Source: Pseudalgibacter ostreae
GTDB taxonomy: Bacteria > Bacteroidota > Bacteroidia > Flavobacteriales > Flavobacteriaceae
Assembly (NCBI RefSeq): GCF_042427585.1
Contig: NZ_JBHMFC010000008.1
Span: forward strand, 73,339-137,338
Length of the DNA stretch: 64,000 nt
Direction of reading: 5' to 3'
Part shown: one piece after another, positions 37,499 through 47,423 of the stretch
Position numbering within the stretch: the stretch's first letter is position 1
Layout of the letters: each line of letters starts with the position of its first letter
Notes under the pieces: model-generated
Seen by the model: only the letters and a program-made list of their open reading frames with translations
What the model was told of the DNA's origin: nothing
Databases searched by the model: none
Position numbers and translations under genes: made by a program

Positions 37499-37503
37499 AG
37501 GTT

Positions 37504-37554
37504 TCGATTAAGTGCAAGTATTTATCGATTAAAACTCTTTTTTATCGATTAAAA
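37504..37554. repeat. Phased direct repeats upstream of sixA
   Basis: TTTATCGATTAAAA occurs at 37521-37534 and 37541-37554. A partial copy (TTTCGATTA) begins at 37502. The cores TCGATTA lie 21 and 20 bases apart, about two helical turns, within 60 bases of the sixA start. This is the layout of a multi-site regulator target. Confidence 0.6.
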
Positions 37555-37918
37555 GCATTGTATTTCTTTTAATCTAGAAATAAATGATAAAAATATAAAA
37601 TTAAAACAACGATGCTAACAAATATCACGAATATAAAAATCCGTTTATCGGACTAAATTATCGTTAAAGGGAACAAGGGATCTTTTAGTCGAATTTATAA
37701 GTGATTTACCTTCTTTATTTGATATAACAACAACATATATGTTCTTTTGTATGGCCTACTAAAACATAAAGAAATGACCCAAAATCGAATTACACGTATT
37801 GCGCCTAGTCGTTTATCACTCTCTCACATAAATTCCCTCAAAAAAAAATTATTGATTTATCCTTAATATCATTTATGATGATTTAAAGGCCATATACACC
37901 TATTTTAATATTTTGAAC
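37555..37918. other. Gap between sixA and the hypothetical secreted gene
   Basis: This AT-rich stretch between divergent genes has no ORF I can support; the longest frame is a 30-codon ATG ORF starting near 37774. No RNA structure or TAnnTTTG box stands out. Confidence 0.5.
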
Positions 37919-37930
37919 TAATACGTATTA
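37919..37930. promoter_or_regulatory. Perfect 12-base palindrome before the 37935 gene
   Basis: TAATACGTATTA ends four bases before the ATG of the hypothetical secreted protein. It could be an operator in the 5' leader, but such palindromes arise by chance in AT-rich DNA. Confidence 0.35.
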
Positions 37931-37934
37931 AACC

Positions 37935-38450
37935 ATGAAAATAAAAGTCCGACAAAACGTCTTCATTCTTTTTTTAGTTTGTTTTTCTCTAGTGTCCTTA
38001 CACAACAGTCATGCCCAGCAAAATAAAATCTATGAACTGAAAGACCAAAAAGCGCTTAAAAACCCAAACAACATTGGTGCTGAGGATCATACCATTCCGC
38101 ATGATTTTTTATTTAGTTTGAAACCTACAATTTATTTAAAAAATAACGCTATCCTAAACGTTACCGGATTAAACAAACCCGTAGGCCTTACTTCTTATGA
38201 TGGGAGTTCTTTATCAATTTTGAAAACTGAAAACCCCTTATTCAACAGTGTCAAAGTCCTTAAAATACAGCTCAATGAACCATCCGATTTAGGTAAGGTT
38301 TTAGATTTCTCGTCAATTCGAGAATTTAGCAGCCTTCAGTATATATATGTTATGTGTTATTTTAAATGTACAGAACACCAAATACGTGCATTTATCCAAA
38401 ATGCAAACCCAGAAATCATTGTTTATTTCGAAAACGTCAATCCATCATAA
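37935..38450 (+). CDS. Hypothetical secreted protein
   Basis: A 171-residue protein with a signal peptide (hydrophobic to residue 22, cleavage after HSHAQ near 27). I do not recognise the mature part. It has short leucine-spaced segments (FNSVKVLKIQLNEPSDLGKV and SSLQYIYVMCYFKC), which hint at a leucine-rich-repeat-like solenoid fragment. Two cysteines (in MCYFKC) lie three residues apart. It stands 38 bases before the giant adhesin gene on the same strand, so it may belong to the type IX secretion cassette. Confidence 0.7.
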   Translation: MKIKVRQNVFILFLVCFSLVSLHNSHAQQNKIYELKDQKALKNPNNIGAEDHTIPHDFLFSLKPTIYLKNNAILNVTGLNKPVGLTSYDGSSLSILKTENPLFNSVKVLKIQLNEPSDLGKVLDFSSIREFSSLQYIYVMCYFKCTEHQIRAFIQNANPEIIVYFENVNPS

Positions 38451-38488
38451 TTAAAACTACAATTAGTCCAAATTAAACTAATTAAGAC

Positions 38489-41400
38489 ATGAGCAAACTA
38501 TACGCTATCAAATTAAAAGCTTTTATTAATCCCATACCTATGGCTTTAGTATTTATGGTATTATTAAGTCTTAAAAGCTTCTCCCAAATTAGAGTTCCCT
38601 TTAATTCCAGAACTTCACACTTTACCCCTAGTAAAACTACTTATAATGTTAAAGGTGATTTCACCATGTTAGGCAACACCAATTTAACATTAATTAATTA
38701 TGAAGACGATGCGCATAACGGTTATAAAGACATGCGCTATGTGGATATTGATAACGATCCCAATACATTAAACTCATCGAGAGCTGAACTAAAATTGTCT
38801 GATGAAAATGGTGCCGATCCAAATTGCTCAAACATTATCTATGCGGGGCTTTACTGGACGGGAAGATCTGAAAGAGACGAAGTGTTTGGTGTTATGACAA
38901 GCCAAACCGGCCATAACGAGATATATGATGGCACCTCTTATACCATGACTGTAAGTAGAGAAGGAAGTGCAAACAATTATTACCCGCGTTACACCTTTAC
39001 CGCTTCAGGGTCTGGAACACCTGTTATTTTTGAAAGTTTAAACAGCAATAATTACCAAGTAAGGTATTCCACCAATGGGGGGACGACTTGGGCCATTGCC
39101 AATAATCAAACTGTTCTATCCAAAACACCTAATAATGATAGTGTTATAATTTCATTCGACCCCATAACGTTTGGATCAGGAAACAATAAACTAAGTATTA
39201 GAGCTTTACAACGCGATGAGGATTTTAATGAAAATGAGTACAATAACAGAATTCATGCATTCGCCGTACAAGGAAAAGAATTTAATAAGCGTAAAATATC
39301 TTTAAAAGGGCCCATGGCATCTTCTTATACCGAATTTACGGCAGATGCTAACGATATTTACTATCCTTCTGGAACTGATAATGATATTTTTTCTGGATAT
39401 ACCGAGGTTACTGATTATGTTAAAACAAATGGTATAGGCGATTATTATGTAGCCGATATCGCTTTACGTGAAGGTAACGGTAGCAATATTGGTTATTTTG
39501 GAGGCTGGGGCATGGTGGTGGTTTATGAAAACTCTAAAATGAACTGGCGCGATATCACTATTTTCGATGGCCATGGTTTTGTTGATAATAATGGCGTAAG
39601 GGACTTTGAGTTACCTGTTTCTGGTTTTAATACTGCACAAAACGGCAATGTAAATGTAAAGTTGGGCATTATGGCCGGCGAAGGAGATAACTATTATGGT
39701 GGCGACTATTTTAATATTCGAAATGCCGCAAACACCCAATGGGTACCGCTATCGCATTCTGGTAACACGGCCAACAACTTCTTTAATTCTTCAATAATTA
39801 CCGGGAACAATACCCGGTTTCCAAACTTAATAAACAACACAGGCTTGGATATAAACATGTTTGAAATAGACAATACCAACAATGCCATTATAGGCAATAA
39901 CCAAACGTCTACAACATTTCAGTATGGTACTTCTACAGACACATATGCTATTTTCAACATTGTTTTCTCTGCAGATGCATATGTACCAGAAACAGAAGGC
40001 ATTTTAACAACCACAGCTATTAATGGCCATACGCCTCTTAGCCATGCAACAATATTGCCAGGAGAAGAAGTCGATTATGTATTAGAAATTAAAAATAAGG
40101 GAACAGAAGCAACAGAAAACACAGTACTTACCATTCCTGTTCCTTATACTTCAAAGTATAAAGAATTAAGTATTGCTTACCACACTTATGGCCCTTTTTC
40201 AACCCCCAATGCCCCCTATTATAATCCCAATTTGGGAGCTACAGGTTCTATAGTATGGAATCTGGGTACCTTACCTGTTTCTGCTTCTCCCAGCGATGTG
40301 TTAGCAGATATTAGCTTTAGCCTTAGCGCTACCAAAGATTGCTCTATTTTAGTAAACGCTAATTGTGATTCTAGAATTGCTGTTGGCGGTACTATTACAG
40401 GGGAAGGAGCCATTTCTAAGGTTGCTTTTAACCAACAACTCATTCAGGGCTATGAAACTATGGGAACCTGCATAGGAGAACCTATACCAACTCCAAACAT
40501 CGTAACCATTGATGCAGAAGATTATGTAAATGCAAATTGTGGCGATTTTACAGCTATAAGAGACTTTTTCTTTTGTAACATAGGCACCACAGCTATTGAA
40601 ACCTCTAAAGTTAAGGACGCATTCCCTCCAGGATCAAAATTTTATAATGAATACCCATTAACAGGAACATCAGTTCAATACAATGCTTCAAACCCATTTC
40701 CTCCAACTGTTGGTACTTCAACATATTATGCCATACACCCTGGGTCTTCATCCTGTTATTATGAATTTACAATTGAAGTAACCTCTATAACTTCTGTACC
40801 AACAGTACAGGACATAAGCTATTGCCTAAACGAAACTGCCCTTCCATTAAGCGCTGTTCCTAGTGATGCGCCAACAACACCATCGGCTTATACCATCTAT
40901 TATTATGCAGATAATAACCCCTTAACAAGTGCACAAAGTACAATCGTACCTGCCACAACCACTGCTGGAGAAACCATTTACTATGCGGCCGAAGGGTATT
41001 CTAACTCATGCATCAGCCCTAATAGAGTCCCTATAAAAGTAACGGTACGTAAAGCTATTGAAATCACCATAGAAACTATTAAAAATGTATCCTGTAACGC
41101 TGGCAGCGATGGCGCTATTGCTATTTCTGTAACAGAAGGCTCGGGAAACTATACTTATGAATGGGACCGTAATGACACTGCAATCCCAGATTCGAATCGT
41201 GAAGATTTAGAAAATTTGATGATAGGAACATATACGCTAACCGTTACCGATAACGATACTGAATGTTCTGTTTCAAAAACTTTTGAAGTTGTAACAGCGA
41301 TAGACGTCATAAACCCCACCATCACCTGTCCGGCAGATATCACATTAAATGTAGATGAAGACGCTTGCGAAGCTACTAATGTAACACTAGAAACACCAAT

Positions 41401-42820
41401 TACAGCAGATAACTGTGGTGTAGCTACCGTAGAGCACGATGCCCCAAGCAACTTTCCTATGGGAAATACTATTGTAATCTGGACGGTAACCGACCATGCT
41501 GGCAACATCCAAACTTGTGAGCAAACGGTAACGGTAATCGATACGATTAAACCCACTATAATTTGTCCTTCTAACCTTTCTGTAAATGTAGATGCAGAAG
41601 CTTGCGATGCGACCAACGTAACATTAGAACTACCAACCACAGCAGATAACTGTGGTGTGGCTACTGTAGAAAATGATGCGCCAAGTAGCTTTCCCATTGG
41701 CAATACTATTGTAACCTGGACGGTAACCGACCATGCTGGCAACATCCAAACTTGTGAGCAAACGGTAACGGTACTAGATCATACTCCTCCTGTATTTGTA
41801 GAGTCGCTTCCTGTTGATGCTACTTATGAGTGTGACCGTGTTCCTGACGCGAAAACACTAACAGCAACAGATGCGTGTGGAACAGCTGAAGTTACTTTTA
41901 ATGAAGAACGTATAGAAGGCGCTTGTACTTCCAATTACTTATTAAAACGCACATGGGTAGCCACAGATTTAAGTGGACTAACAACCTCTTATACACAAAC
42001 AATAACCGTTCAAGATACTCAGGCGCCACAAACCACAACAGCCTTCGATAAAACCATTGCTGTAATTTGTGATAATATACCCGCCATACCCAACTTAGAG
42101 TTTACCGATAACTGTTCTACGGAAGTAACGGTTTTATTTGAAGAAACAAATGCCTTTGATGAAAACAACCCTTCCGATTACGAAATTGTAAGAACCTGGA
42201 CTGTTGCTGATGCCTGCAACAACGAAGCCGTTTTCACCCAAACCGTTTCAGTAACTTTAAATGAGCTGGTAACCACTACAAGCGACAGAGCTTGTTCTGA
42301 TGATGGCACTATCGATCTAAACGATTATTTAACCAATACAGATACTTCAGGAACTTGGACGCTTATGGAAGGTGATGCGCTACTTGATCAACATATATTC
42401 GACCCAGAAAATGTGGTCTTAGGGGATTATAAATTCCATTATACTGTGGCTAATAATGGCTGTTTAAGCACTACCTTTTTAACCTTGGAAATCCATGATG
42501 AGTGTATTGTTTTACCTTGCGGAAAAGAAGATGTTGTTATTTCTAAAGTAGTCACTCCTAACGGAGATACGTTTAATGATTATTTTACTATTGAAGGTAT
42601 TGAAACATGCGGTTTTGTTGTGGAATTACAAATATTCAATCGCTGGGGCGCTAAAATTTATGAAAATTTTAATTATAAAAATGACTGGAATGGCTATGCC
42701 CATAAATCCTCTGTGGGTAATTCCGATAAAGTTCCTAATGGAACGTATTATTATATCATCAATTTAAAGGATAGTGGATTAAAACCTTTTGCTAAAGCTT
42801 TTTACATAGGAACCAAATAA
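38489..42820 (+). CDS. Giant HYR-domain adhesin with gliding-motility (CHU_C) type IX sorting domain
   Basis: The 1443-residue secreted protein has an N-terminal signal (to about residue 33, SFSQ). A 450-residue region with conserved MRYVDIDNDPNTLNSSRAEL follows, then DUF11-like and Ig-like segments, at least two HYR repeats (about 937-1095), and more Ig-like modules. The C-terminal domain (about 1355-1443) has VVTPNGDTFNDYF, EIFNRWG-type LQIFNRWGAKIYEN and NGTYYYIINL, the TIGR04131 gliding-motility C-terminal signal exported by the type IX system and attached to the cell surface. The following PorP/SprF and OmpA genes are its usual partners for such type B cargo. A role in adhesion or motility is inferred. 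Confidence 0.92.
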   Translation: MSKLYAIKLKAFINPIPMALVFMVLLSLKSFSQIRVPFNSRTSHFTPSKTTYNVKGDFTMLGNTNLTLINYEDDAHNGYKDMRYVDIDNDPNTLNSSRAELKLSDENGADPNCSNIIYAGLYWTGRSERDEVFGVMTSQTGHNEIYDGTSYTMTVSREGSANNYYPRYTFTASGSGTPVIFESLNSNNYQVRYSTNGGTTWAIANNQTVLSKTPNNDSVIISFDPITFGSGNNKLSIRALQRDEDFNENEYNNRIHAFAVQGKEFNKRKISLKGPMASSYTEFTADANDIYYPSGTDNDIFSGYTEVTDYVKTNGIGDYYVADIALREGNGSNIGYFGGWGMVVVYENSKMNWRDITIFDGHGFVDNNGVRDFELPVSGFNTAQNGNVNVKLGIMAGEGDNYYGGDYFNIRNAANTQWVPLSHSGNTANNFFNSSIITGNNTRFPNLINNTGLDINMFEIDNTNNAIIGNNQTSTTFQYGTSTDTYAIFNIVFSADAYVPETEGILTTTAINGHTPLSHATILPGEEVDYVLEIKNKGTEATENTVLTIPVPYTSKYKELSIAYHTYGPFSTPNAPYYNPNLGATGSIVWNLGTLPVSASPSDVLADISFSLSATKDCSILVNANCDSRIAVGGTITGEGAISKVAFNQQLIQGYETMGTCIGEPIPTPNIVTIDAEDYVNANCGDFTAIRDFFFCNIGTTAIETSKVKDAFPPGSKFYNEYPLTGTSVQYNASNPFPPTVGTSTYYAIHPGSSSCYYEFTIEVTSITSVPTVQDISYCLNETALPLSAVPSDAPTTPSAYTIYYYADNNPLTSAQSTIVPATTTAGETIYYAAEGYSNSCISPNRVPIKVTVRKAIEITIETIKNVSCNAGSDGAIAISVTEGSGNYTYEWDRNDTAIPDSNREDLENLMIGTYTLTVTDNDTECSVSKTFEVVTAIDVINPTITCPADITLNVDEDACEATNVTLETPITADNCGVATVEHDAPSNFPMGNTIVIWTVTDHAGNIQTCEQTVTVIDTIKPTIICPSNLSVNVDAEACDATNVTLELPTTADNCGVATVENDAPSSFPIGNTIVTWTVTDHAGNIQTCEQTVTVLDHTPPVFVESLPVDATYECDRVPDAKTLTATDACGTAEVTFNEERIEGACTSNYLLKRTWVATDLSGLTTSYTQTITVQDTQAPQTTTAFDKTIAVICDNIPAIPNLEFTDNCSTEVTVLFEETNAFDENNPSDYEIVRTWTVADACNNEAVFTQTVSVTLNELVTTTSDRACSDDGTIDLNDYLTNTDTSGTWTLMEGDALLDQHIFDPENVVLGDYKFHYTVANNGCLSTTFLTLEIHDECIVLPCGKEDVVISKVVTPNGDTFNDYFTIEGIETCGFVVELQIFNRWGAKIYENFNYKNDWNGYAHKSSVGNSDKVPNGTYYYIINLKDSGLKPFAKAFYIGTK
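41300..41773 (+). repeat. Recent tandem duplication encoding HYR domains
   Basis: Two 237-base units (79 codons each) lie in tandem. A 58-base segment at 41479-41536 recurs identically at 41716-41773, encoding the WTVTDHAGNIQTCEQ core. The rest has diverged, mainly at third positions. A recent, in-frame duplication of an adhesion module. Confidence 0.85.
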
Positions 42821-42833
42821 ACCTTAACCTATT

Positions 42834-43769
42834 ATGAAATTATTAAAATTTAACATAGCGCTTTTTATATTGTTAAGTGGTGGAATAACTTTTGCCCAAC
42901 AACTTCCACAGTTTACACAGTATATGTACAACACCATTTCTATAAATCCCGCTTATGCAGGAAGTAGAGAAACATTAAGTATTGTTGGCTTACATCGAAG
43001 CCAATGGGTAGGCATTGAAGGCGCGCCAACAACGCAAACACTTTCCATTCACACGCCTTTACGAAATGAAAGGATTGGTGTGGGATTGTCGTTTATTAAT
43101 GATGAACTGGGCTACGAAAATTTCTCGTACCTATATGGCGATTTCTCATATACCCTACCCGTTGGAACAAAAACAAAACTAGCATTAGGCTTAAAGGGCG
43201 GTTTTACACATTATAATATAGACCAAGACTTACTGAATGACCCAAAGGTTTTTGCTGATCCTTTTTTTAATGAAGTTTCCAACCGATGGAGCCCCAATAT
43301 AGGCGCTGGAGCATTCCTTCATACAGACCGGTGGTACTTAGGGCTATCTGCACCACGAATTTTAAATACAGATTATAACAAAGGAAAACAAGGAGCTTTA
43401 GACTATATCGCGTTAGAGCGTGTAAGCTATTATTTTACAGGGGGCTATGTTTTCGATTTAAGCAACACGACCAAATTTAAACCGGCCATGCTTATGAAAG
43501 CTACAAATGGCGCTCCTTTATCTTTTGATATTACTGCAAATTTTTTATTTAACGATGTGTTTTGGCTTGGTGGATCCTATAGGATTAATGAGTCTGCCGC
43601 TGCCTTGGGCGGAATCATGGATTTTCAAATTTCTAAACAACTACGCATTGGATATGCTTATGAATATCCGCTATCTGAATTAAGAAACTACACTGGCGGC
43701 ACACATGAAATCCTGCTTATGTTCGAAATATTTGAAAGCAAACGTATCAAATCACCTAGATTTTTCTAA
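42834..43769 (+). CDS. PorP/SprF-family type IX secretion membrane protein
   Basis: The 311-residue outer-membrane barrel has a signal peptide (to FAQ, about residue 21). The family opening LPQFTQYMYNTISINPAYAGSR is followed by HRSQWVGIEGAPTTQTLSIHTPL, diagnostic for PorP/SprF. SprF-like proteins escort specific CHU_C-type adhesins through the type IX translocon. The gene is 13 bases behind the adhesin and five bases before the OmpA gene, forming one cassette. Confidence 0.95.
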   Translation: MKLLKFNIALFILLSGGITFAQQLPQFTQYMYNTISINPAYAGSRETLSIVGLHRSQWVGIEGAPTTQTLSIHTPLRNERIGVGLSFINDELGYENFSYLYGDFSYTLPVGTKTKLALGLKGGFTHYNIDQDLLNDPKVFADPFFNEVSNRWSPNIGAGAFLHTDRWYLGLSAPRILNTDYNKGKQGALDYIALERVSYYFTGGYVFDLSNTTKFKPAMLMKATNGAPLSFDITANFLFNDVFWLGGSYRINESAAALGGIMDFQISKQLRIGYAYEYPLSELRNYTGGTHEILLMFEIFESKRIKSPRFF

Positions 43770-43774
43770 AATAA

Positions 43775-45700
43775 ATGACTATGAGACATATATACATACT
43801 ACTTATATTAGTACTATCTACCTTATCCCTTTCTGCTCAAAAAAAACTAGCAGATAAGTTTTTTAACAATTATGGATATGTTAAAGCTAGTGAACTATAC
43901 GAACAAGCTGTTAAAAACGGAGATAGTAGCGAACATGTTTTAACACGTTTGGGAGACTGCTTCTATAACAACTCTAATTCTAAAGAAGCCCTCGTATGGT
44001 ACGAAAAGGCCATCCTTAAATACGATAACATTTCTGCAGAATACCTTTTTAAATATATCCAAACACTAAAGAGTTTAGGCCAACATAGCGAAGCAAAAAA
44101 ATGGATGGAGAAATTTAACAAAACCCATAATGAAGCAAGTAAACTAAAAAAGTATGATGCCAATAGCATCGCTGCCTATAACGAACTTTTATCGACTAAT
44201 AAGACCTCTGTGGTTAGCACCATTAATCTTCCCATAAATTCCGCACAATCCGATTTTGGATCTTATATCCATAATGGTCAGATGTATTTTGCATCTTCAA
44301 GAGATACAGAAAATACAAAAGTATATGCATGGAATAAAGAACCCTTTTTAGACCTGTATCAAGTTTCTGTTGAAGATAACAACGGCCAGTTAAAATTCGG
44401 GGTTCCAGATCTTATAAAAGCTTCAAAAATAAATACAGATTATCATGAAGCTTCAGTGGCTATTTCCAACGATGGAAACACCATGTACTTTACACGCGAT
44501 AATGTTACTAAAAAAAACAAGCTGGATTACGATAGAAAAGGGACGTCTCACTTAAAAATTTATAAAGCCACGCTTACCGATGGCAGCTGGGAGAACATTA
44601 AAGAAATGCCTTTTAATGACAACCTTTACTCTACAGGCCACCCTACTTTAAGCCCTGACAATAAAAAATTATACTTCGTATCTGATAGACCTGGTGGTTT
44701 TGGGCAAACCGATATTTATGAAGTAGACATTTTAGAAAACAACAAATATAGTCTCCCTAGAAATTTAGGTAATAGTATAAATACACCCGGACGAGAAATG
44801 TTCCCTTTTGTTAGCAAGGATAGTACCTTTTACTTCTCTTCTGATGGACACTTAAATTTAGGGTTTTTAGATATATTTAAATCTGATTTTATTAAAGACG
44901 CTACCGCCGAAGTTGAAAATTTAGGTGCGCCCTACAATAGTGGGTTCGATGATTTTGCGTTTTACATAGACACAGATAGTGATTATAAAAGAGGTTTTTT
45001 TACATCCAACCGACCTGGAGGCAAAGGCAATGATGATATTTACAGTTTTAGCGCTTATGTTTGCGCACAAAAAATTGTGGGAACGGTAAAAGATAAAGAC
45101 AGTAATGCTGTTTTAGAGAACGCCTTAGTTCAACTCATTAATGAAACAGGAAAAATAGTTAAGGAAACCACCACGAATGCTCAAGGGAATTATACTTTTG
45201 ATGTAGATTGCAATAAAACATATACGGTTTTAGGAACAAAACCAGATTATGTAGAAGATAAAAAACTGGTGTTATTAAATAGTGAAAATGATATTAGTAC
45301 CACTGTAGATTTATTTTTAGACCCCTTAATTAAAGGCAACCAAATTGTAATAAACCCTATTTTCTTCGATTTTGATAAATGGAACATCCGAACAGATGCG
45401 GAGTATGAACTAGAAAAGGTTATAGACGTATTACGGGCGCACCCGGGAATGATTATTAAAATAGAATCCCATACAGACAGTCGCGGCAGTGATTCCTATA
45501 ACATGAAATTATCAGACAGACGAGCAAAATCATCTAAAGACTATATTCTTACTCGAAACATTGATACTAATCGTATTGCAAGTGCTATTGGTTATGGCGA
45601 AAGCCAATTGATGAACCAATGTTCAAACGGTGTGAAGTGTACTCCTGAAGAACATCAATTGAATAGACGCACACAATTTATAATTATAAAGATGGACTAA
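43775..45700 (+). CDS. PD40/carboxypeptidase-like/OmpA peptidoglycan-binding protein (PorE-like)
   Basis: The 641-residue envelope protein has a signal peptide (to SAQ), TPR-like helices (about 20-130) and PD40/WD40-type beta-propeller repeats, with SNDGNTMYFTRDN and SPDNKKLYFVSDRPGGFG (about 230-420). A carboxypeptidase-regulatory-like domain (about 430-510) and a C-terminal OmpA domain with IESHTDSRGSDSYNMKLSDRRA (about 562-583) complete it. The layout matches PorE-like subunits that anchor the type IX machine to peptidoglycan. Start could be ATG 43775 or 43781. A terminator follows. Confidence 0.93.
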   Translation: MTMRHIYILLILVLSTLSLSAQKKLADKFFNNYGYVKASELYEQAVKNGDSSEHVLTRLGDCFYNNSNSKEALVWYEKAILKYDNISAEYLFKYIQTLKSLGQHSEAKKWMEKFNKTHNEASKLKKYDANSIAAYNELLSTNKTSVVSTINLPINSAQSDFGSYIHNGQMYFASSRDTENTKVYAWNKEPFLDLYQVSVEDNNGQLKFGVPDLIKASKINTDYHEASVAISNDGNTMYFTRDNVTKKNKLDYDRKGTSHLKIYKATLTDGSWENIKEMPFNDNLYSTGHPTLSPDNKKLYFVSDRPGGFGQTDIYEVDILENNKYSLPRNLGNSINTPGREMFPFVSKDSTFYFSSDGHLNLGFLDIFKSDFIKDATAEVENLGAPYNSGFDDFAFYIDTDSDYKRGFFTSNRPGGKGNDDIYSFSAYVCAQKIVGTVKDKDSNAVLENALVQLINETGKIVKETTTNAQGNYTFDVDCNKTYTVLGTKPDYVEDKKLVLLNSENDISTTVDLFLDPLIKGNQIVINPIFFDFDKWNIRTDAEYELEKVIDVLRAHPGMIIKIESHTDSRGSDSYNMKLSDRRAKSSKDYILTRNIDTNRIASAIGYGESQLMNQCSNGVKCTPEEHQLNRRTQFIIIKMD

Positions 45701-45722
45701 TTTTTGTTAGACCTTATGATCT

Positions 45723-45754
45723 AAAAAGACTGCTTGAAAAGGCAGTCTTTTTTT
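45723..45754 (+). terminator. Terminator of the type IX cassette
   Basis: AAAAAGACTGC, loop TTGAAAAG, GCAGTCTTTTTTT is a strong stem with a T-tract 23 bases after the OmpA-gene stop. Confidence 0.9.
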
Positions 45755-45837
45755 GTGGTTGTTTCCCAGAAAACCATTATTGCTTAAATTAGCAATGGCT
45801 ACAAAATCCATAGTAGCTTTTAATCGGGTAATCGCCA

Positions 45838-46254
45838 TTATTTTACAATGATTTGGTTTGTAAAAGACGTCTCATTTACAAACACTTTCATTATATAAAT
45901 TCCCGCTTTTAATCGCTCCACATGTAACTGTTTATTTTGTGAACTTACCAGTACTTTTTTGCTAAAACATCAAATAATTCTATTTTCTCAATAGGCATTC
46001 TTGAAGATATCGTTATAACATCAGAAGCAGGATTAGGAAACTCTTTAACAAGTGGTTTATTAAGACCTCCTACTTTCAAAACAAAAGAAACCATTACACT
46101 ATAATCAATCTCTTGCTTGTAGGCCATACTAAGTTCCCAATCTGAATTAAATTCGTTATAAAAATAATTACGCTGTTTATCGGTTTTATAACTCGCTTGG
46201 GAATGCAGCAAAGCACAAAAAAACAAATGCTGTAAAAAGTAAAAAACGTTTCAT
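45838..46254 (-). pseudogene. Short secreted protein with type A type IX sorting domain, two homopolymer frameshifts
   Basis: Read on the reverse strand from ATG 46254, the signal peptide MKRFLLFTAFVF runs into a run of seven T (46217-46223 on the + strand as A). One T fewer would continue into FCALLHSQ and the middle of the protein. Near 45957 a run of six A needs one more to continue from FDVLAKK into VLVSSQNKQLHVERLKAGIY and end at IIVK, stop 45838. The corrected product of about 138 residues carries the type A sorting signature FPNPASDVITI. The two shifts cancel in length. Either a decayed gene, two sequencing errors, or a slippage-controlled gene. The mature region is unusually short, as if most of a larger protein were lost. 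Confidence 0.75.
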
Positions 46255-46586
46255 AATTAATAGTTTTAAAGGTTATACCTATTAACATCGATTTAAAAAA
46301 AATGTGAGCATTACTCTAGACGATTCATTTTAAAAAAACATTGAATAAAACGCAATAAACAAACAACTTGCATATGGTATCCATAATTTCGGGGAAGTTG
46401 CTATTTAGACACTACTAAAACAGATATATGTAATTGCTTTTTAAAACAAATCTTTAAGTTTAAATATTCTTCGTATATTGATTTTTTTAAACCATTTTAG
46501 GTAGATGGTTTAAGAGTATCTAAGATATTTTTAATCAAGTTTAACTTCCAGTTGATAGTATTAAAACCATTAAAAAAATTAAAATT
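46255..46586. other. 332-base divergent gap with a nine-base inverted repeat
   Basis: The only structure I see is at 46487-46513. TTAAACCAT and ATGGTTTAA flank nine bases and lie 74 bases before the thioredoxin-fold gene. No T-tract follows, so it is more operator-like than terminator-like. The rest shows no ORF or consensus promoter. Confidence 0.5.
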
Positions 46587-47423
46587 TTGAAGTATATTTA
46601 TTTGGCTTTCCTGATGCTTACAAGCATCCTAAGTTTTTCTCAAGTACAATTTGAACCCTCGCTTACAGAAGCTTTTAAAAAAGCAAAGCAACAAAACAAA
46701 CCTGTTTTTATAAAATACTACAATTCCGATTGTTCTGTCTGCAATCGTCTTGGCGATTTGTTAAACCAGGATGCAGAAATTAGCGCTTACTACAATTCTA
46801 ATTTTATAAATTATGCGATGAACGCATTTAACGAGCTTTCAGATGCAGACCATGCGTTGCTTATACACGCTAACCTTCATTTTAACAGTGTTCCTGTCTT
46901 GCTTTATTTTGACAAAGACAAGAATTTTTTACATCATAGTAGCGGAGATATTAGTTCTGAAGCTATTATGAATGAAGCTAAAAAGTCAACACACTCCAGA
47001 TTTAACACTTCTGGATTAAAGAGCAAGTTCGATGCAGGAGACCGAACTGTAAGAACCCTATATGCGTATTGCCAAATGCTCATCATAAATAAAGATGAGC
47101 AAAAGCTAAAAAAAGTCTCTCAAGACCTTTTCGAGTCTTTCAACACATCAGAATTGCCCACCAAAAAATCCTATTTGGTTTTAAAACGCGTAGTAAAAAC
47201 TACAGATAACGGCTTTTTTCAATATTGGATCAACAATTTGGATAAGCTAAAGGGTTTTGAAAATTCTATCAATAAAGACACCGAAATATCGCAGTTAAAA
47301 TCGATTGTATTAACCGAACTAAGCCGTCCAGATGTAAAAGAATGGAGCGCAGCAAAAAAAAACGAATTTAAAGGATATATTACCAAGCTTAAAATTTCAG
47401 ATGATCCGAATATCTTTTTTTAA
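46587..47423 (+). CDS. Secreted thioredoxin-fold protein
   Basis: The 278-residue protein has a signal peptide (to FSQ, about residue 19) and a thioredoxin-like domain (about 20-135). A redox CxxC lies in SDCSVCNRLGD (about 49-52), and the cis-proline loop is SVPVLLYF. The C-terminal 140 residues are helical and unassigned. It probably acts as a periplasmic disulfide reductase or DsbD-gamma-like protein. TTG 46587 is the start because no ATG precedes the signal. Confidence 0.82.
   Translation: MKYIYLAFLMLTSILSFSQVQFEPSLTEAFKKAKQQNKPVFIKYYNSDCSVCNRLGDLLNQDAEISAYYNSNFINYAMNAFNELSDADHALLIHANLHFNSVPVLLYFDKDKNFLHHSSGDISSEAIMNEAKKSTHSRFNTSGLKSKFDAGDRTVRTLYAYCQMLIINKDEQKLKKVSQDLFESFNTSELPTKKSYLVLKRVVKTTDNGFFQYWINNLDKLKGFENSINKDTEISQLKSIVLTELSRPDVKEWSAAKKNEFKGYITKLKISDDPNIFF

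Noticed and set aside
37521..37554. CRISPR-like repeats
   Set aside because: Only two full 14-base copies with a six-base gap; no spacer-sized units or cas genes.
41155..41745. A 196-codon reverse ORF inside the adhesin gene
   Set aside because: It is antisense to the HYR repeats and exists because of repeat composition; the forward domain assignment is clear.
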